Shown piece by piece: positions 9,628 through 19,400 of a stretch of DNA of 64,000 nt. The translations under genes and the position numbers were made by a program. Numbering within the stretch: the first letter of the stretch is position 1; each line of letters opens with the position of its first letter. Source of the stretch: Marinobacter sp. SS5-14b (GTDB taxonomy: Bacteria; Pseudomonadota; Gammaproteobacteria; Pseudomonadales; Oleiphilaceae); contig NZ_JASSVM010000002.1 of assembly GCF_030541005.1 (NCBI RefSeq), positions 724,501 through 788,500 on the forward strand, given 5' to 3'. The notes below the pieces were generated by a model that did no database searches, was not told the origin of the DNA, and worked only from the letters and a program-made list of their open reading frames with translations.

Positions 9628-11703
9628 ATGACGTCACTGGACGACATTTCCGTCACCCAGATCAAGGGCGTAGGAAGCGCCCTGGCAGAGAAGCTTGCCA
9701 AACTGGGCATCCAATCCATGCAGGACCTCCTGTTCCATCTGCCTTATCGATACGAAGACCGAACACGGATTGTGCCCATGGGCAGCCTGCGTATTGGTGA
9801 TATCGCGGTGGTGGAAGGGGAGGTGATGAAAGCCGACCTGATTATGGGCCGTCGGCGCAGCCTTCAGGTAACCCTGAAGGACAGCAGCGGGTTTCTGGTG
9901 ATGCGTTTCTTTCACTTTAATGCAGCACAAAAAAACCAGCTGAGTGACGGTGCGAGGGTTCGATGCTTCGGCGAGGTTCGTCCCGGCCGGGCCGGTTACG
10001 AGTTTTACCATCCGGAGTATCAGATCAACCCACCCCCCATGCCTCCGGCCTCCGAAGCCACGCTGACCCCGGTCTATCCGCTGACCGAGGGTATTCAGCA
10101 ACCGAGGGTGCGAAGCCTGTGCCAGCAAGCCCTGCAGTATCTCGAACGCTATCCGATCCAAGATTGGCTGCCGCCTGAACTACTGGCGGATTATCAGCTG
10201 CCGGGCATTACCGATGCCGTAAAACTCGTGCACTCTCCCCCTGCGGGTGCGCCCGTTCATCAATTGGTGGAAGGGCGCCATCCCGCTCAGCAAAGGCTGG
10301 TCATGGAGGAGCTGCTCGCGCACCAGCTCAGCCTGCTGCAGGTGCGGGAACAGATTCAGGCCAGGGAAGCATTGCCGTTGCTGCCAACCGGAGATCTGAC
10401 CGAGCGTTTTCTGGAAGAGTTGCCGTTCGGCCTTACGGGTGCCCAGAGGCAGGTTATGCGTGAGATCCGGCAGGATCTCAGCCAGCCAATACCGATGCTG
10501 CGCCTCGTACAGGGTGATGTTGGCTCAGGCAAAACGGTTGTGGCCGCTCTGGCTGCACTGCAAGCCTTGGGGGCCGGCGCTCAGGTTGCCTTGATGGCGC
10601 CCACTGAAATACTCGCCGAGCAGCATTACAACAACTTCCGGGGCTGGTTAGAGCCGTTGGGGATTCAGCTGGCGTGGTTATCTGGCAAGGTAAAAGGCAA
10701 GGCCCGTCAGCAGGCGCTGGAAGCGGTAGCAAATGGCGTGGCACAGGTGGCTATTGGCACGCACGCGCTGTTCCAGAATGACGTGCAGTTTCATCGGTTG
10801 GCACTGGTGATTGTGGACGAGCAGCACCGTTTTGGTGTCCATCAACGCCTGGCACTGAGGGAAAAAGGCGTGGGCGGAACGCTGGCGCCCCACCAACTGA
10901 TCATGACCGCCACCCCCATTCCGCGCACCCTGGCCATGAGCGCCTACGCCGATTTGGACACGTCCATCATTGATGAGCTGCCCCCTGGCCGTAAGCCAAT
11001 CGAAACCATCGTGTTACCGGACAGTCGCCGGGAAGATATCATCGAACGGGTGCGCGGTGCCTGTCGCGCCGGTCGTCAGGCTTATTGGGTCTGCACTCTG
11101 ATTGAGGAATCTGAAGCCCTGCAATGTCAGGCGGCAGAAGTGACGGCTCAGGAATTAACGGAGCGCCTGTCAGGCCTTAAAGTGGGGTTGGTTCACGGCC
11201 GCCTGAAAGCTCAGGAAAAAGCGGATGTCATGGAATGCTTTAAAAATGGTGAGCTGGACCTCCTGGTGGCAACCACGGTGATTGAGGTGGGTGTCGACGT
11301 GCCCAATGCTTCCCTTATTATTATCGAGAACCCGGAGCGTCTGGGGCTTGCCCAGTTACACCAGCTCCGGGGGCGGGTCGGCCGGGGGGAGCAGGCCAGT
11401 TTTTGTGTGTTGATGTATCATCCCCCGCTGTCCAGCAATGGCAAGGCCCGGCTGCAGGCATTGCGAGACAGCCAGGATGGTTTTGTCATTGCTGAAAAAG
11501 ATTTGGAAATCCGGGGGCCCGGCGAAGTGCTGGGTACACGGCAGACCGGCTTGATGCAATTCCGGCTGGCGGATTTTGAGCGAGACAAAGGCTGGATCGA
11601 GCCGGTTAAAGAGATGGCGCCGGCTTTGATGAAGCAGCCCCGGGTGGTTGACGCCCTGATTCGGCGCTGGCTGGGCGAGAAAATCCGTTACGGCGAAGTC
11701 TGA
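9628..11703 (+). CDS. recG: ATP-dependent DNA helicase RecG
   Basis: A 691-residue superfamily 2 helicase that regresses stalled replication forks and migrates branched DNA. Domain order: N-terminal wedge/OB domain (about 60-150), helicase core with Walker A GDVGSGKT near 296, the DEQH box near 396 (VIVDEQHRFGVHQR), motif TATPIPRT, then motifs V-VI (ATTVIEVGVDVPNA, QLRGRVGRG) and the C-terminal TRG region. Length is normal (E. coli 693). It lies 8 bp after oxyR, probably in one transcript. Confidence 0.97.
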   Translation: MTSLDDISVTQIKGVGSALAEKLAKLGIQSMQDLLFHLPYRYEDRTRIVPMGSLRIGDIAVVEGEVMKADLIMGRRRSLQVTLKDSSGFLVMRFFHFNAAQKNQLSDGARVRCFGEVRPGRAGYEFYHPEYQINPPPMPPASEATLTPVYPLTEGIQQPRVRSLCQQALQYLERYPIQDWLPPELLADYQLPGITDAVKLVHSPPAGAPVHQLVEGRHPAQQRLVMEELLAHQLSLLQVREQIQAREALPLLPTGDLTERFLEELPFGLTGAQRQVMREIRQDLSQPIPMLRLVQGDVGSGKTVVAALAALQALGAGAQVALMAPTEILAEQHYNNFRGWLEPLGIQLAWLSGKVKGKARQQALEAVANGVAQVAIGTHALFQNDVQFHRLALVIVDEQHRFGVHQRLALREKGVGGTLAPHQLIMTATPIPRTLAMSAYADLDTSIIDELPPGRKPIETIVLPDSRREDIIERVRGACRAGRQAYWVCTLIEESEALQCQAAEVTAQELTERLSGLKVGLVHGRLKAQEKADVMECFKNGELDLLVATTVIEVGVDVPNASLIIIENPERLGLAQLHQLRGRVGRGEQASFCVLMYHPPLSSNGKARLQALRDSQDGFVIAEKDLEIRGPGEVLGTRQTGLMQFRLADFERDKGWIEPVKEMAPALMKQPRVVDALIRRWLGEKIRYGEV

Positions 11704-11817
11704 GCCCCGGGGAAATCGTGACTTTGGCCTCCTCTTGCCAATATTTGCCTGTTAATGGCCGTATATTCACTGCAGAATGCACTTACATAGAATTTAAATG
11801 CTCACACGGAGGCATCA

Positions 11818-13185
11818 ATGGAACTCCCCGTTGTGGTTCAACAAGCTTTAGGTGAGAGCGCCTTGGGCGTCTCTCTGCGAAGCGTGAGCCAGGTTAAACC
11901 AGGCCATTTGTTAAGAATGGTGCTGCTGAATGATAGCCAGGGTAATTTGCAGGCCATCTGCCGCCGTGACGACCTGCTTGATCTGGAAGCGCTGAACAAA
12001 AGCCTCGGCCGTGATTTGCGTTTGATGCAGCGCCGTGAGCAAGTCCGCGTGCGCCAGCGTGCAGGCCTCCAGGAGCTGCCAGCATTGCCGTCACTGACCG
12101 GTTGGCCGACGGTGATTGATCGCCGGGTAGACCAGCTTGAATGTATCGCCCTTGAGCTGACTGAGCAGGGCCTTGCCATCATGATGCCGATCGACGATTT
12201 CCAGCAGCTGACCGCCAAGGCCGACCGGGATGATTTTGCGGTGGAAACCCACTCGATATCCGTCAACCTGGATAATCACAGCGCAGACCGGGACCAGCTC
12301 CACTCGGCCCTGAAAAAGTTTACTGGGCTGCGCATCCAGCAAAGGCTGGAAGATACCCTGGAGCTTCCGCCCTTGCCGGAGACGGCGCAGCGCATCATTC
12401 ACTTGAGGGTAAATCCGAATGCCGTCATGGGTGACCTTGTCGATGTTGTAGAGAGTGATCCGAGCCTGGCCGCGCAGGTTGTCAGTTGGGCCTCCTCTTC
12501 CTTTTATGCCGCTGCCGGGCAGGTGAGTTCGGTACACGATGCCGTCTCAAGGGTTCTGGGCTTTGATCTGGTGATGAACCTGGCCATGGGCTTGGCGCTC
12601 GGCCGGGCACTGAAACACCCGAAAGACCACCCGGACGGCTATGTGGATTACTGGCAGCAGGCCATTTGGCAGGCGCAATCGGCAGGCATTCTGGCCAGCC
12701 TGATGCCCCGGGGTAAGCGGCCACTATTCGGTTTGGCCTACCTGGCTGGTTTACTGCACAACTTTGGCCACCTCGTGTTAGCTCAGGTGTTTCCGCCGCA
12801 CTTCAAATTGGTGTGCCGGTCACTGGAAGTTAATCCGAACATCGATTCGAGTGTGATTGAGCATTACCTGCTGGGGATCACCCGGGAACAGATTGCGGCG
12901 CAACTCATGGAAAACTGGGGCATGCCGGATGAAGTCACCCTGGCCATCCGCTACCAGAAGAACCCGGCCTATGACGGCCCTCACAGTGACTATGCCCGGA
13001 TACTGTGGCTAGGCCGTCAGCTGTTGACCAGCCGTGGTGTCGCGCTCGGTGCGGGAGAGCCTGTGGGTGATGAGGTGTTCGAAGAACTGGGGCTGGATCG
13101 TGAAGCGGTGGAAAGCCACTTTGATGAGTTGGTGCGCAGTAAAGACAGCATCATGGCGATGGCTGGCATGATGACGCCAGGCTGA
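11818..13185 (+). CDS. YbaK-like deacylase domain fused to HDOD domain
   Basis: A 455-residue two-domain protein. Residues 1-150 resemble the YbaK/ProX aminoacyl-tRNA deacylase fold, though without obvious catalytic certainty from sequence alone. Residues about 180-400 form an HDOD domain (LPPLPETAQRII start, LAYLAGLLHNFGHLVLAQVF core), a non-enzymatic relative of HD hydrolases used in signalling. This fusion is known as a protein class in Pseudomonas-like bacteria but has no assigned function. ATG 11818 follows GGAGG. The 114-bp gap after recG suggests its own promoter. Confidence 0.82.
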   Translation: MELPVVVQQALGESALGVSLRSVSQVKPGHLLRMVLLNDSQGNLQAICRRDDLLDLEALNKSLGRDLRLMQRREQVRVRQRAGLQELPALPSLTGWPTVIDRRVDQLECIALELTEQGLAIMMPIDDFQQLTAKADRDDFAVETHSISVNLDNHSADRDQLHSALKKFTGLRIQQRLEDTLELPPLPETAQRIIHLRVNPNAVMGDLVDVVESDPSLAAQVVSWASSSFYAAAGQVSSVHDAVSRVLGFDLVMNLAMGLALGRALKHPKDHPDGYVDYWQQAIWQAQSAGILASLMPRGKRPLFGLAYLAGLLHNFGHLVLAQVFPPHFKLVCRSLEVNPNIDSSVIEHYLLGITREQIAAQLMENWGMPDEVTLAIRYQKNPAYDGPHSDYARILWLGRQLLTSRGVALGAGEPVGDEVFEELGLDREAVESHFDELVRSKDSIMAMAGMMTPG

Positions 13186-13187
13186 TG

Positions 13188-13212
13188 AAAAAAGCCGGCT
13201 CAAAAGGCCGGC
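13188..13212 (-). terminator. Intrinsic terminator, minus strand
   Basis: GCCGGC at 13194-13199 pairs with GCCGGC at 13207-13212 around a 7-nt loop; on the minus strand six T follow. It faces transcripts arriving from the DUF2489 gene, which ends about 250 bp away, so that mRNA would have a long 3' end. The stretch 13213-13463 has no gene; the only structure noted is ATCAGGAG/CTCCTGAT (13248-13255 and 13296-13303). Confidence 0.7.
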
Positions 13213-13463
13213 AAGATCATCCGCATTTTACAGAGTCGTCCCAACTTATCAGGAGAAAACAACGCAGGAGCCGCGCCTTAAGCGCCAAGGCCACACTCCT
13301 GATTTAAATTTAGACAAAGCTTCGGAAAAGGAAAGGGACAATGACTGCCGGAAAAAAGGTGAACGGCGTCTCAATTTTGGTCCGGCGACAAACCCATTGA
13401 ATTAACGTGAAAAAATAGTAAACAGGCTCTTTTCTCGTTACAAAGCGTTACAAAACTTCCGGG

Positions 13464-13922
13464 TTAATCAAAGCGAAAGTGGCGAATGGCGGTCGCGGCG
13501 CGGCGAATATCGTCGGCATGCGCTTTCTCTACCTCAAACCGTTCCATGTCCATTTTCTGGATCACCTCTGGCTCTGCGGTTTTTCTTGCCCGGTGTGTGG
13601 GCATATGGCTGAGCTTGTCATGAACCTCCCGAAACACCCGGTAGGGCTCCTGAGTAAGCAGGTCGGGCGCCACATAATCCAGCAGCCCCTTGATGCGAAG
13701 GCAGCCTTCTGAATACTCGACCTGCTTCTCCTCAATGGCCATCGCAATAATCCGGATGCTTTCAATCATTTCATCGCGGCGTTTGGCCTGAAACTCTTCC
13801 GCTTTCTTCTGGCGCAGGCGCTCTTCCGCGAGAACCCGCGATTGCCGCCAGATATAAAACAGCAGGATGCCGATAACCACCAGCCCGAAAATAATAAAGC
13901 TCAGTTGCAGTCCTCTCGGCAT
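13464..13922 (-). CDS. DUF2489 membrane-anchored protein
   Basis: A 152-residue protein starting MPRGLQLSFIIFGLVVIGIL, with one N-terminal membrane segment (about 5-25) followed by a charged helical region with a coiled-coil look (LAEERLRQKKAEEFQAKRRD) and a soluble C-terminus. It matches the DUF2489 family of unknown function. The ATG at 13922 was chosen over an upstream in-frame start because an AGGGA site lies 8 bp before it. It sits 25 bp downstream of the molybdopterin oxidoreductase gene and may be co-transcribed with it. Confidence 0.75.
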   Translation of the reverse strand: MPRGLQLSFIIFGLVVIGILLFYIWRQSRVLAEERLRQKKAEEFQAKRRDEMIESIRIIAMAIEEKQVEYSEGCLRIKGLLDYVAPDLLTQEPYRVFREVHDKLSHMPTHRARKTAEPEVIQKMDMERFEVEKAHADDIRRAATAIRHFRFD

Positions 13923-13947
13923 TATAAATATCCCTGTACTGGATGAA

Positions 13948-16245
13948 TCAGGCCTGTTTGGCAAGGGCGTCAGTGTGCCAGACTTTCACCTCCACTGCCT
14001 GCCCGTTCAGCACGGAAGTGCCGGATACGGGATCTATATGGGTGTCATCCAGCAAATCGTTAATGCTGGCCCCGGCATGGGCCGCGGCCACCGATTGCCC
14101 TGTGCCGGGCCGGTTGTGGCCCCAGCCGTGAGGAATAGACACCACACCTGGCATGATGTCTTCGGAAACCTCGACGGGCAGCACGATGAACTTTTCGCCC
14201 TTGCAGATCTGTGCCTGCATGCCCGGTTCGAGTTTCCGCGCCCGCGCATCGTCCGGGTGAATAATCAGGGTGCAGCGGTCCTTGCCCTTTACCAGTCGGC
14301 GGCTGTTGTGCATCCAGGAATTGTTGCTGCGCACATGCCGTCGGCCGATGAGCGTCAGGCTGTCTCCTTTGGAAGAATTTTCCAGCAGAGCCTGCAGGCG
14401 TTCCATATCGGCCAGGTAACGGCGTGGTGCCAGATTGATCTTGCCATCCCGGGTATACAATCGGTCGGGCAGGGTGGGCTGCATTGGGCCCAGATCGATA
14501 CCACTGGGGTTTTGCTTCAGTGCGGACAGTGACAGCCCTTTGGGCAGATTGTGCCAGTGCCGGTTGAGCGGGCTCAGGCGGGCGAGGGCTTTGAGTGGGT
14601 GGCGGTCAGGCAGTATGTCCAGCACCAGGTCTACGGCGGGCTGGATTATCGCGCCCATCCGGCCAGGGTCGGCACCGTAGGGGCCGGTACGCAGCATCAT
14701 ATCCAGCAGCGGGTCAGGCCCCAGTTTTTTGAAAGCCTTCCAGCCCAACTCTGTTCTCAAGGGTAATTTGCCGCCCTTACGCTGTCGCTCCAGTCGGTGC
14801 GTCAGTTCCAGCATGATCTGCCAGTCGTGGCGGGAATCCGGCGCCGGCTCGAACAGGGCTTCGCTGTATTTGGCCACATTGCGCACCGCCACCATGTTAA
14901 AGATCAGATCGTAATGGCTGCGCTCGAGGGCGGCGGTAGGCGGGAGAATAACATCGGCATGACGGGTGGTTTCGTTCAGGTAATAATCCACCGACACCAT
15001 AAAATCCAGCCCGGCGAGAGCCTCATCCATTCTCTGGCCGTCGGGATTTGAGAGTACTGGATTGCCGGCGATGGAAACAAAGGCACGGATTTGCCCCTCG
15101 CCCGGGGTCAGCATTTCATCTGCCATGGTGCTGGCGGGATACTCGCCGCCAAACTCCGGCAGCTTGCGCACCCGGCTGTGACGTTTGCCAAAATGCCCAG
15201 CCTGCCCCGCCATGGCGCCCAAGGCCACCAGATCGACTGCTGGCTGGGTAAACATCATGCCACCGGGAACGTCCAACTTACCGGTGAGAATGTTCAGGCA
15301 ATAGGCCAGCCAGGTAGTGGTGCCGCCGAAGGCCTGCGTGCTGGTGCCCATGCGGGTGTAAAGCGCAGCTTTGGGGGTGGTGGCCAGCTTTCGGGTCAGC
15401 TGGCGAACGGTCTCGGCACTGATGCCCGTACGCTCAGCAACCAGCTCCGGAGTGAAGCTCAGGGAGGCCAGTTGTAACAGGTCTGAATCTTTGACCAGTG
15501 GCGTGCTGGCGCCCAGGTTCACCAGGTTCTCTTCAAACAACGTATGGACCATGGCCATCAGCAGCAGAGCATCGGTGCCCGGGCGGATAAAATGGAACTC
15601 GTCCGCAATACGGGCGGTTTCCGTGCGGCGAGGGTCGATCACCACCAGCTTGCCACCGCGTTGATTCAGCTCCTTCAAACGTCCGCGGACATCCGGCACG
15701 GTCATAAGGCTGCCGTTGGACGCCATCGGGTTAGCGCCTATGCAGATAAACAGGTCGGTGTTGTCGATATCCGGTACCGGAAAGAGCACCTGGTGCCCGA
15801 ACATCTCCAGGCTGGCCAGCATGTGTGGCAGCTGATCGTTTGATGTCGCCGAAAAACGGTTCTGGGTGCCAATCGCCCGGAGCAGCGTGGTGGTGGTCAT
15901 CAGTGCGCCGTGATTGTGCACATTCGGGTTGCCCAGATAAACGCCGACACTGTTCTTGCCGTGGGCTTTGCGGACTTCATGGAGGCGCCGTGCAACCAGA
16001 TCAAAGGCGTCGTTCCAGGACATTTCCTGCCAGCCAGTGGCGGTTTTGCGAATCGGCTTGCGCAACCTGTCCCTATCTTCATGCAGATCCTGCAGCGCCA
16101 CCGCCTTCGGGCAGATATGGCCACGGCTCAGCGGGTCGTTGTCATCACCCTTGATGGTTGCAATCTTGCCACTCTGAACTTCAATGGCAACGCCACACAT
16201 GGCTTCACAAAGGTGGCAGGTGCGGTAATGGGTGCCGTTTTCCAT
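13948..16245 (-). CDS. Molybdopterin-dependent oxidoreductase (formate dehydrogenase/DMSO reductase family)
   Basis: A 765-residue molybdopterin enzyme. An N-terminal [4Fe-4S] site is formed by C10, C13, C17 and C45 (CHLCEAMC...C). The molybdopterin core follows, with MGD-binding motifs (CIGANPMASNGSL, VIDPRRTETA) and a C-terminal molydopterin dinucleotide-binding domain (SIPHGWGHNRPGTG). No twin-arginine signal is present, so it is cytoplasmic. The metal ligand position appears to lie in SATSNDQLP, suggesting Ser or another non-Cys/SeCys ligand; this is tentative. Substrate unknown, and no partner electron-transfer subunit is encoded nearby. A dyad operator-like site lies 50 bp upstream. Confidence 0.85.
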   Translation of the reverse strand: MENGTHYRTCHLCEAMCGVAIEVQSGKIATIKGDDNDPLSRGHICPKAVALQDLHEDRDRLRKPIRKTATGWQEMSWNDAFDLVARRLHEVRKAHGKNSVGVYLGNPNVHNHGALMTTTTLLRAIGTQNRFSATSNDQLPHMLASLEMFGHQVLFPVPDIDNTDLFICIGANPMASNGSLMTVPDVRGRLKELNQRGGKLVVIDPRRTETARIADEFHFIRPGTDALLLMAMVHTLFEENLVNLGASTPLVKDSDLLQLASLSFTPELVAERTGISAETVRQLTRKLATTPKAALYTRMGTSTQAFGGTTTWLAYCLNILTGKLDVPGGMMFTQPAVDLVALGAMAGQAGHFGKRHSRVRKLPEFGGEYPASTMADEMLTPGEGQIRAFVSIAGNPVLSNPDGQRMDEALAGLDFMVSVDYYLNETTRHADVILPPTAALERSHYDLIFNMVAVRNVAKYSEALFEPAPDSRHDWQIMLELTHRLERQRKGGKLPLRTELGWKAFKKLGPDPLLDMMLRTGPYGADPGRMGAIIQPAVDLVLDILPDRHPLKALARLSPLNRHWHNLPKGLSLSALKQNPSGIDLGPMQPTLPDRLYTRDGKINLAPRRYLADMERLQALLENSSKGDSLTLIGRRHVRSNNSWMHNSRRLVKGKDRCTLIIHPDDARARKLEPGMQAQICKGEKFIVLPVEVSEDIMPGVVSIPHGWGHNRPGTGQSVAAAHAGASINDLLDDTHIDPVSGTSVLNGQAVEVKVWHTDALAKQA

Positions 16246-16294
16246 GGAAACTCCCGAATTGTTTTTGTGCTGATTTCGCAGGCTGCTGTGATCT

Positions 16295-16313
16295 TGGTTT
16301 CAAAGTGAAACCA
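16295..16313. promoter_or_regulatory. Operator-like dyad TGGTTTCA-N3-TGAAACCA
   Basis: A perfect 8-bp inverted repeat with a 3-bp centre, 50-68 bp upstream of the molybdopterin oxidoreductase start codon. The layout fits a homodimeric repressor or activator site overlapping the promoter. The cognate regulator is not recognisable here. Confidence 0.5.
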
Positions 16314-16375
16314 GATTAGCAGGAAATGATGGCAAGGTGAAAAAGTGATTGCCGGATGAATCACGAAAATGCCCT

Positions 16376-16403
16376 AAAAAAGGCCAGCCCGAAGGGGCTG
16401 GCC
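16376..16403 (-). terminator. Intrinsic terminator of the lipoprotein gene
   Basis: GGCCAGCCC (16382-16390) pairs with GGGCTGGCC (16395-16403) around a 4-nt loop. Read on the minus strand it is followed by six T. It lies 20 bp after the stop of the Ig-like lipoprotein gene, as expected for the end of the fadL-lipoprotein operon. Confidence 0.9.
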
Positions 16404-16423
16404 AGAGGAGAGGGAAGCCTGAA

Positions 16424-19400
16424 TTACTGCTGGGCGGGCAGGTCTTTTACCGGGTTGGAGACGAAATTGAGGTAGACGCCTTGTGGCGGAATTTTCAATG
16501 GAAGCTGTACAGCCTTGCTTGTGCCGCTGGCGAGTTCCTCGCAGGCTCCTAAGCCACCGCCTGTGAAGATACTCCCGAGGCAGCTCACGAAACCAAGGAG
16601 CCCTGATGTGGCATCGCTAGAGCCCGCGACATCTACAGTAATGAGTGGTGTATTGGTGTTTCTTTGCTCGATCTGCATCCGGCCATCGTCAAAGAATGTG
16701 ATCGCACCATCGAGTTCTAAAGTGAATGGATAGCTGAATAGGTTATGAGCCAGTAACCCTTCGATCGGTAGGTGAAGATTTGGCGCATCAAGTAGAAGAT
16801 CCGCGTTGACTTGGAAGCGTGGGGCACCGTTTTCACCGGTTATGATGAGGCCCTCAACTAAACCTAGAGGGTTGTCTCCTGACGGCTCCTGGTATCGCAT
16901 TCTAAGAATCTGGGGACCAGTGTCGGACTCTGAGGGGCCGAGAAGGTTGTACCAGACTTTTGCTGGGGTGGTTACAAGCATCGTTGGGTATAGGAGAACC
17001 TTGATGTTGCCTGTTTCCTTCCCTGTTTCCGGGTCGATTTCCGGTCCGACAACTTCGGTATTCAGTCCATAGGTCTGGTATATGTATTTTTTATCCCAGC
17101 ACTGTTCGCTTTCTTCATAGGAGCAGCCAACTCGTGCGTTCGCATCCGAACCACCATTATTTCCCAGTACAACAGCGTTTCCGTTCATCGCAAGTCGTGC
17201 TGCATTTGGGGGTGTTTCGTAATTCGCAAGGAGTTGCCCCGTTTCATCTTTTGCGTTTACGAAATTAAAGGTCTCGAACTCTTCAATATAGTAGTTGGAG
17301 TTGGCATCCCGGATTGGTAGATTCCTTAAAGGTGTGAAAACCGTGGATACGCTTTCATTGCCCCGGAAGAATATGGTCAGCGGCGCACCGCCATTGTCTT
17401 CTGGATCGAGCAAAAGATCGGTCTGAAATGCGCGGCCGTTAGCTCCACAGATTACTTCTTGGCAATTTCCATTTACCGCTGAAACAAGAGTGTAGCGGTA
17501 CAAAGCACCTGGTTCCCATCGTTCATCCGGGTAGAAGCGGATACGTTGATGGTTCTTCTCCAGGCGCCCAGCCACAGAGGTTTCAACGTTGCCATTGGTG
17601 TCCACTTTCTCAACAAGGAAGGTATCATTTAGCCGAATTGAGTCCATGTCCATGGACTGTGAAAAAACGACGACAATGGGTCGGTCTGCCGGGAGTGTTG
17701 TGAGGGGCAGAACCTCACGGCTTTGTGCGTTACCTGAGTTGTCGTTCGGCAGATTTTCACCGGCGGCGTCCTTACAGTAGCCGTGTGAATTATTCGCCAG
17801 ATCGTATCCTTCTGTTACACAGGGGTACCCCGGGTAGGTCGTCAGGGCAAACGGTGACTGCTGGGTAATTGTCCCGCTATCGTCATCAGTCTCAGGTAAA
17901 GAAAACGTCAGTGGTGAAAGGGATGCAGCGTTACCCGCAATGTCGGTAATGCCGCTTATTTGCAGTTGATACTCTACTCCATGCTGTAAGCCATCGCTTG
18001 GTTGAAGAGCCAATGTAGTCCCGTCCAGTTGCGCGCGCACTGATCCAACTTCCTGATTATCGCCAAACAGTACGACTGAGCCTTCGATCGACGCTGGATC
18101 CAGCGGCTCATCGAAAAACAGAATCACCGGGTCTCCCGGCCGTTGCATGGACTGGCGGGTGGCCGGAATCGCGTCTTCTGCCCCGGGCATCCAGCTCACC
18201 AGTTGAGGTGGCGTATTGTCCATCTCGCGCAGCATTTCGGCATCGAGAACGGAGTCGACGTCCGTCGCGGCCTGCAGGTGAAAGGCGATGGTTGAATCGG
18301 TGTATTCCTGGCCAAGCAGGTTGGGCTCGACCATGCCGATGGCGTCGATCGTCAACACGCCGTTCTGCACCATGGCGATGCCCCTTAGCTCAACGCCCAT
18401 CAGATCCTGGGACAGGGCGGCGTTGGGTTGTGCTTCGACCGTGTTCATGGAAACGTCCATAAACAGGGTAATGTGGCGCGGTGCGTTGATATCGTCCGTG
18501 TATTGGTTTGGACTCATGTAGCCGGAGGCATCTGAAAGCATGGTGACTTTGATATCACCTGTGGTCTGAAGCAGCCCGGTTGCGGCATCGAGTACCGGCA
18601 CTTTGCCGCCAACCAGCACATCGAGGCTGGTGCTCGTTAACACGCTGCCTTTCGGAATGCGCAAGGGCAATGCCTCGTCAGCCCCAAAAGCCGGGGCGTA
18701 GGCCAGTTCGGCAAACAAATCACCGGTTTGTTGCGACGGGCCCGCAACACCTTGGAGAACTGAGTTCAGAGTAACAGCGTTGATGGCTTGGTCGTTCAGC
18801 ACCGAGCTGACCGCCCCGCCGTTTGAGTCGACAGCTGACTGCTGCAGGACAACCGTCGGGCCGGTATCCCGGGGCGTAAAGGTGAATTCCTGGTTGAAGC
18901 GCTCACCATCTGGGCCGTTGGTCAGGCTGGCCAGATTGCTGAGCTTCAGGGTGTAAGCTTCGCCGGCATTCAGAATGTCGGCTTTGCTGCCGCACTGCTG
19001 GGGGTCTTCCGTTATGCAGGGGTCAACGGTAATGCGATTGCCTTTCACCAGAACCGTGGCAGGAACGGTTGCTCCGTTTCCATCCAGCAGCTCGATAGAT
19101 CCCTCAAGGTCTTTCCACCGGGGGTGAACCGGGTGGGTCATGGCTAACCGGAATGTGGAAAAATTCATAGCCTGGAACTGGCTGCCCGTAGCCGGCACCT
19201 GCCAGGCGACCTGGAACCGGTCGGCCGTGGTTGCCAGGTCAGCAATGCCAGAAAACTCAGCACGTGTGTTGAACTGAATGCCTGCTTCGCCGCTCGCGTT
19301 GGGGGTGCCAATAGCACGCCCGCCTTCGGCAGCGAGAGGCTCATTGAAGGTTACAGCGTAGCTGGCTTTGCTTGCCAGTTTCTGGTCGTCCGCGATTTCC

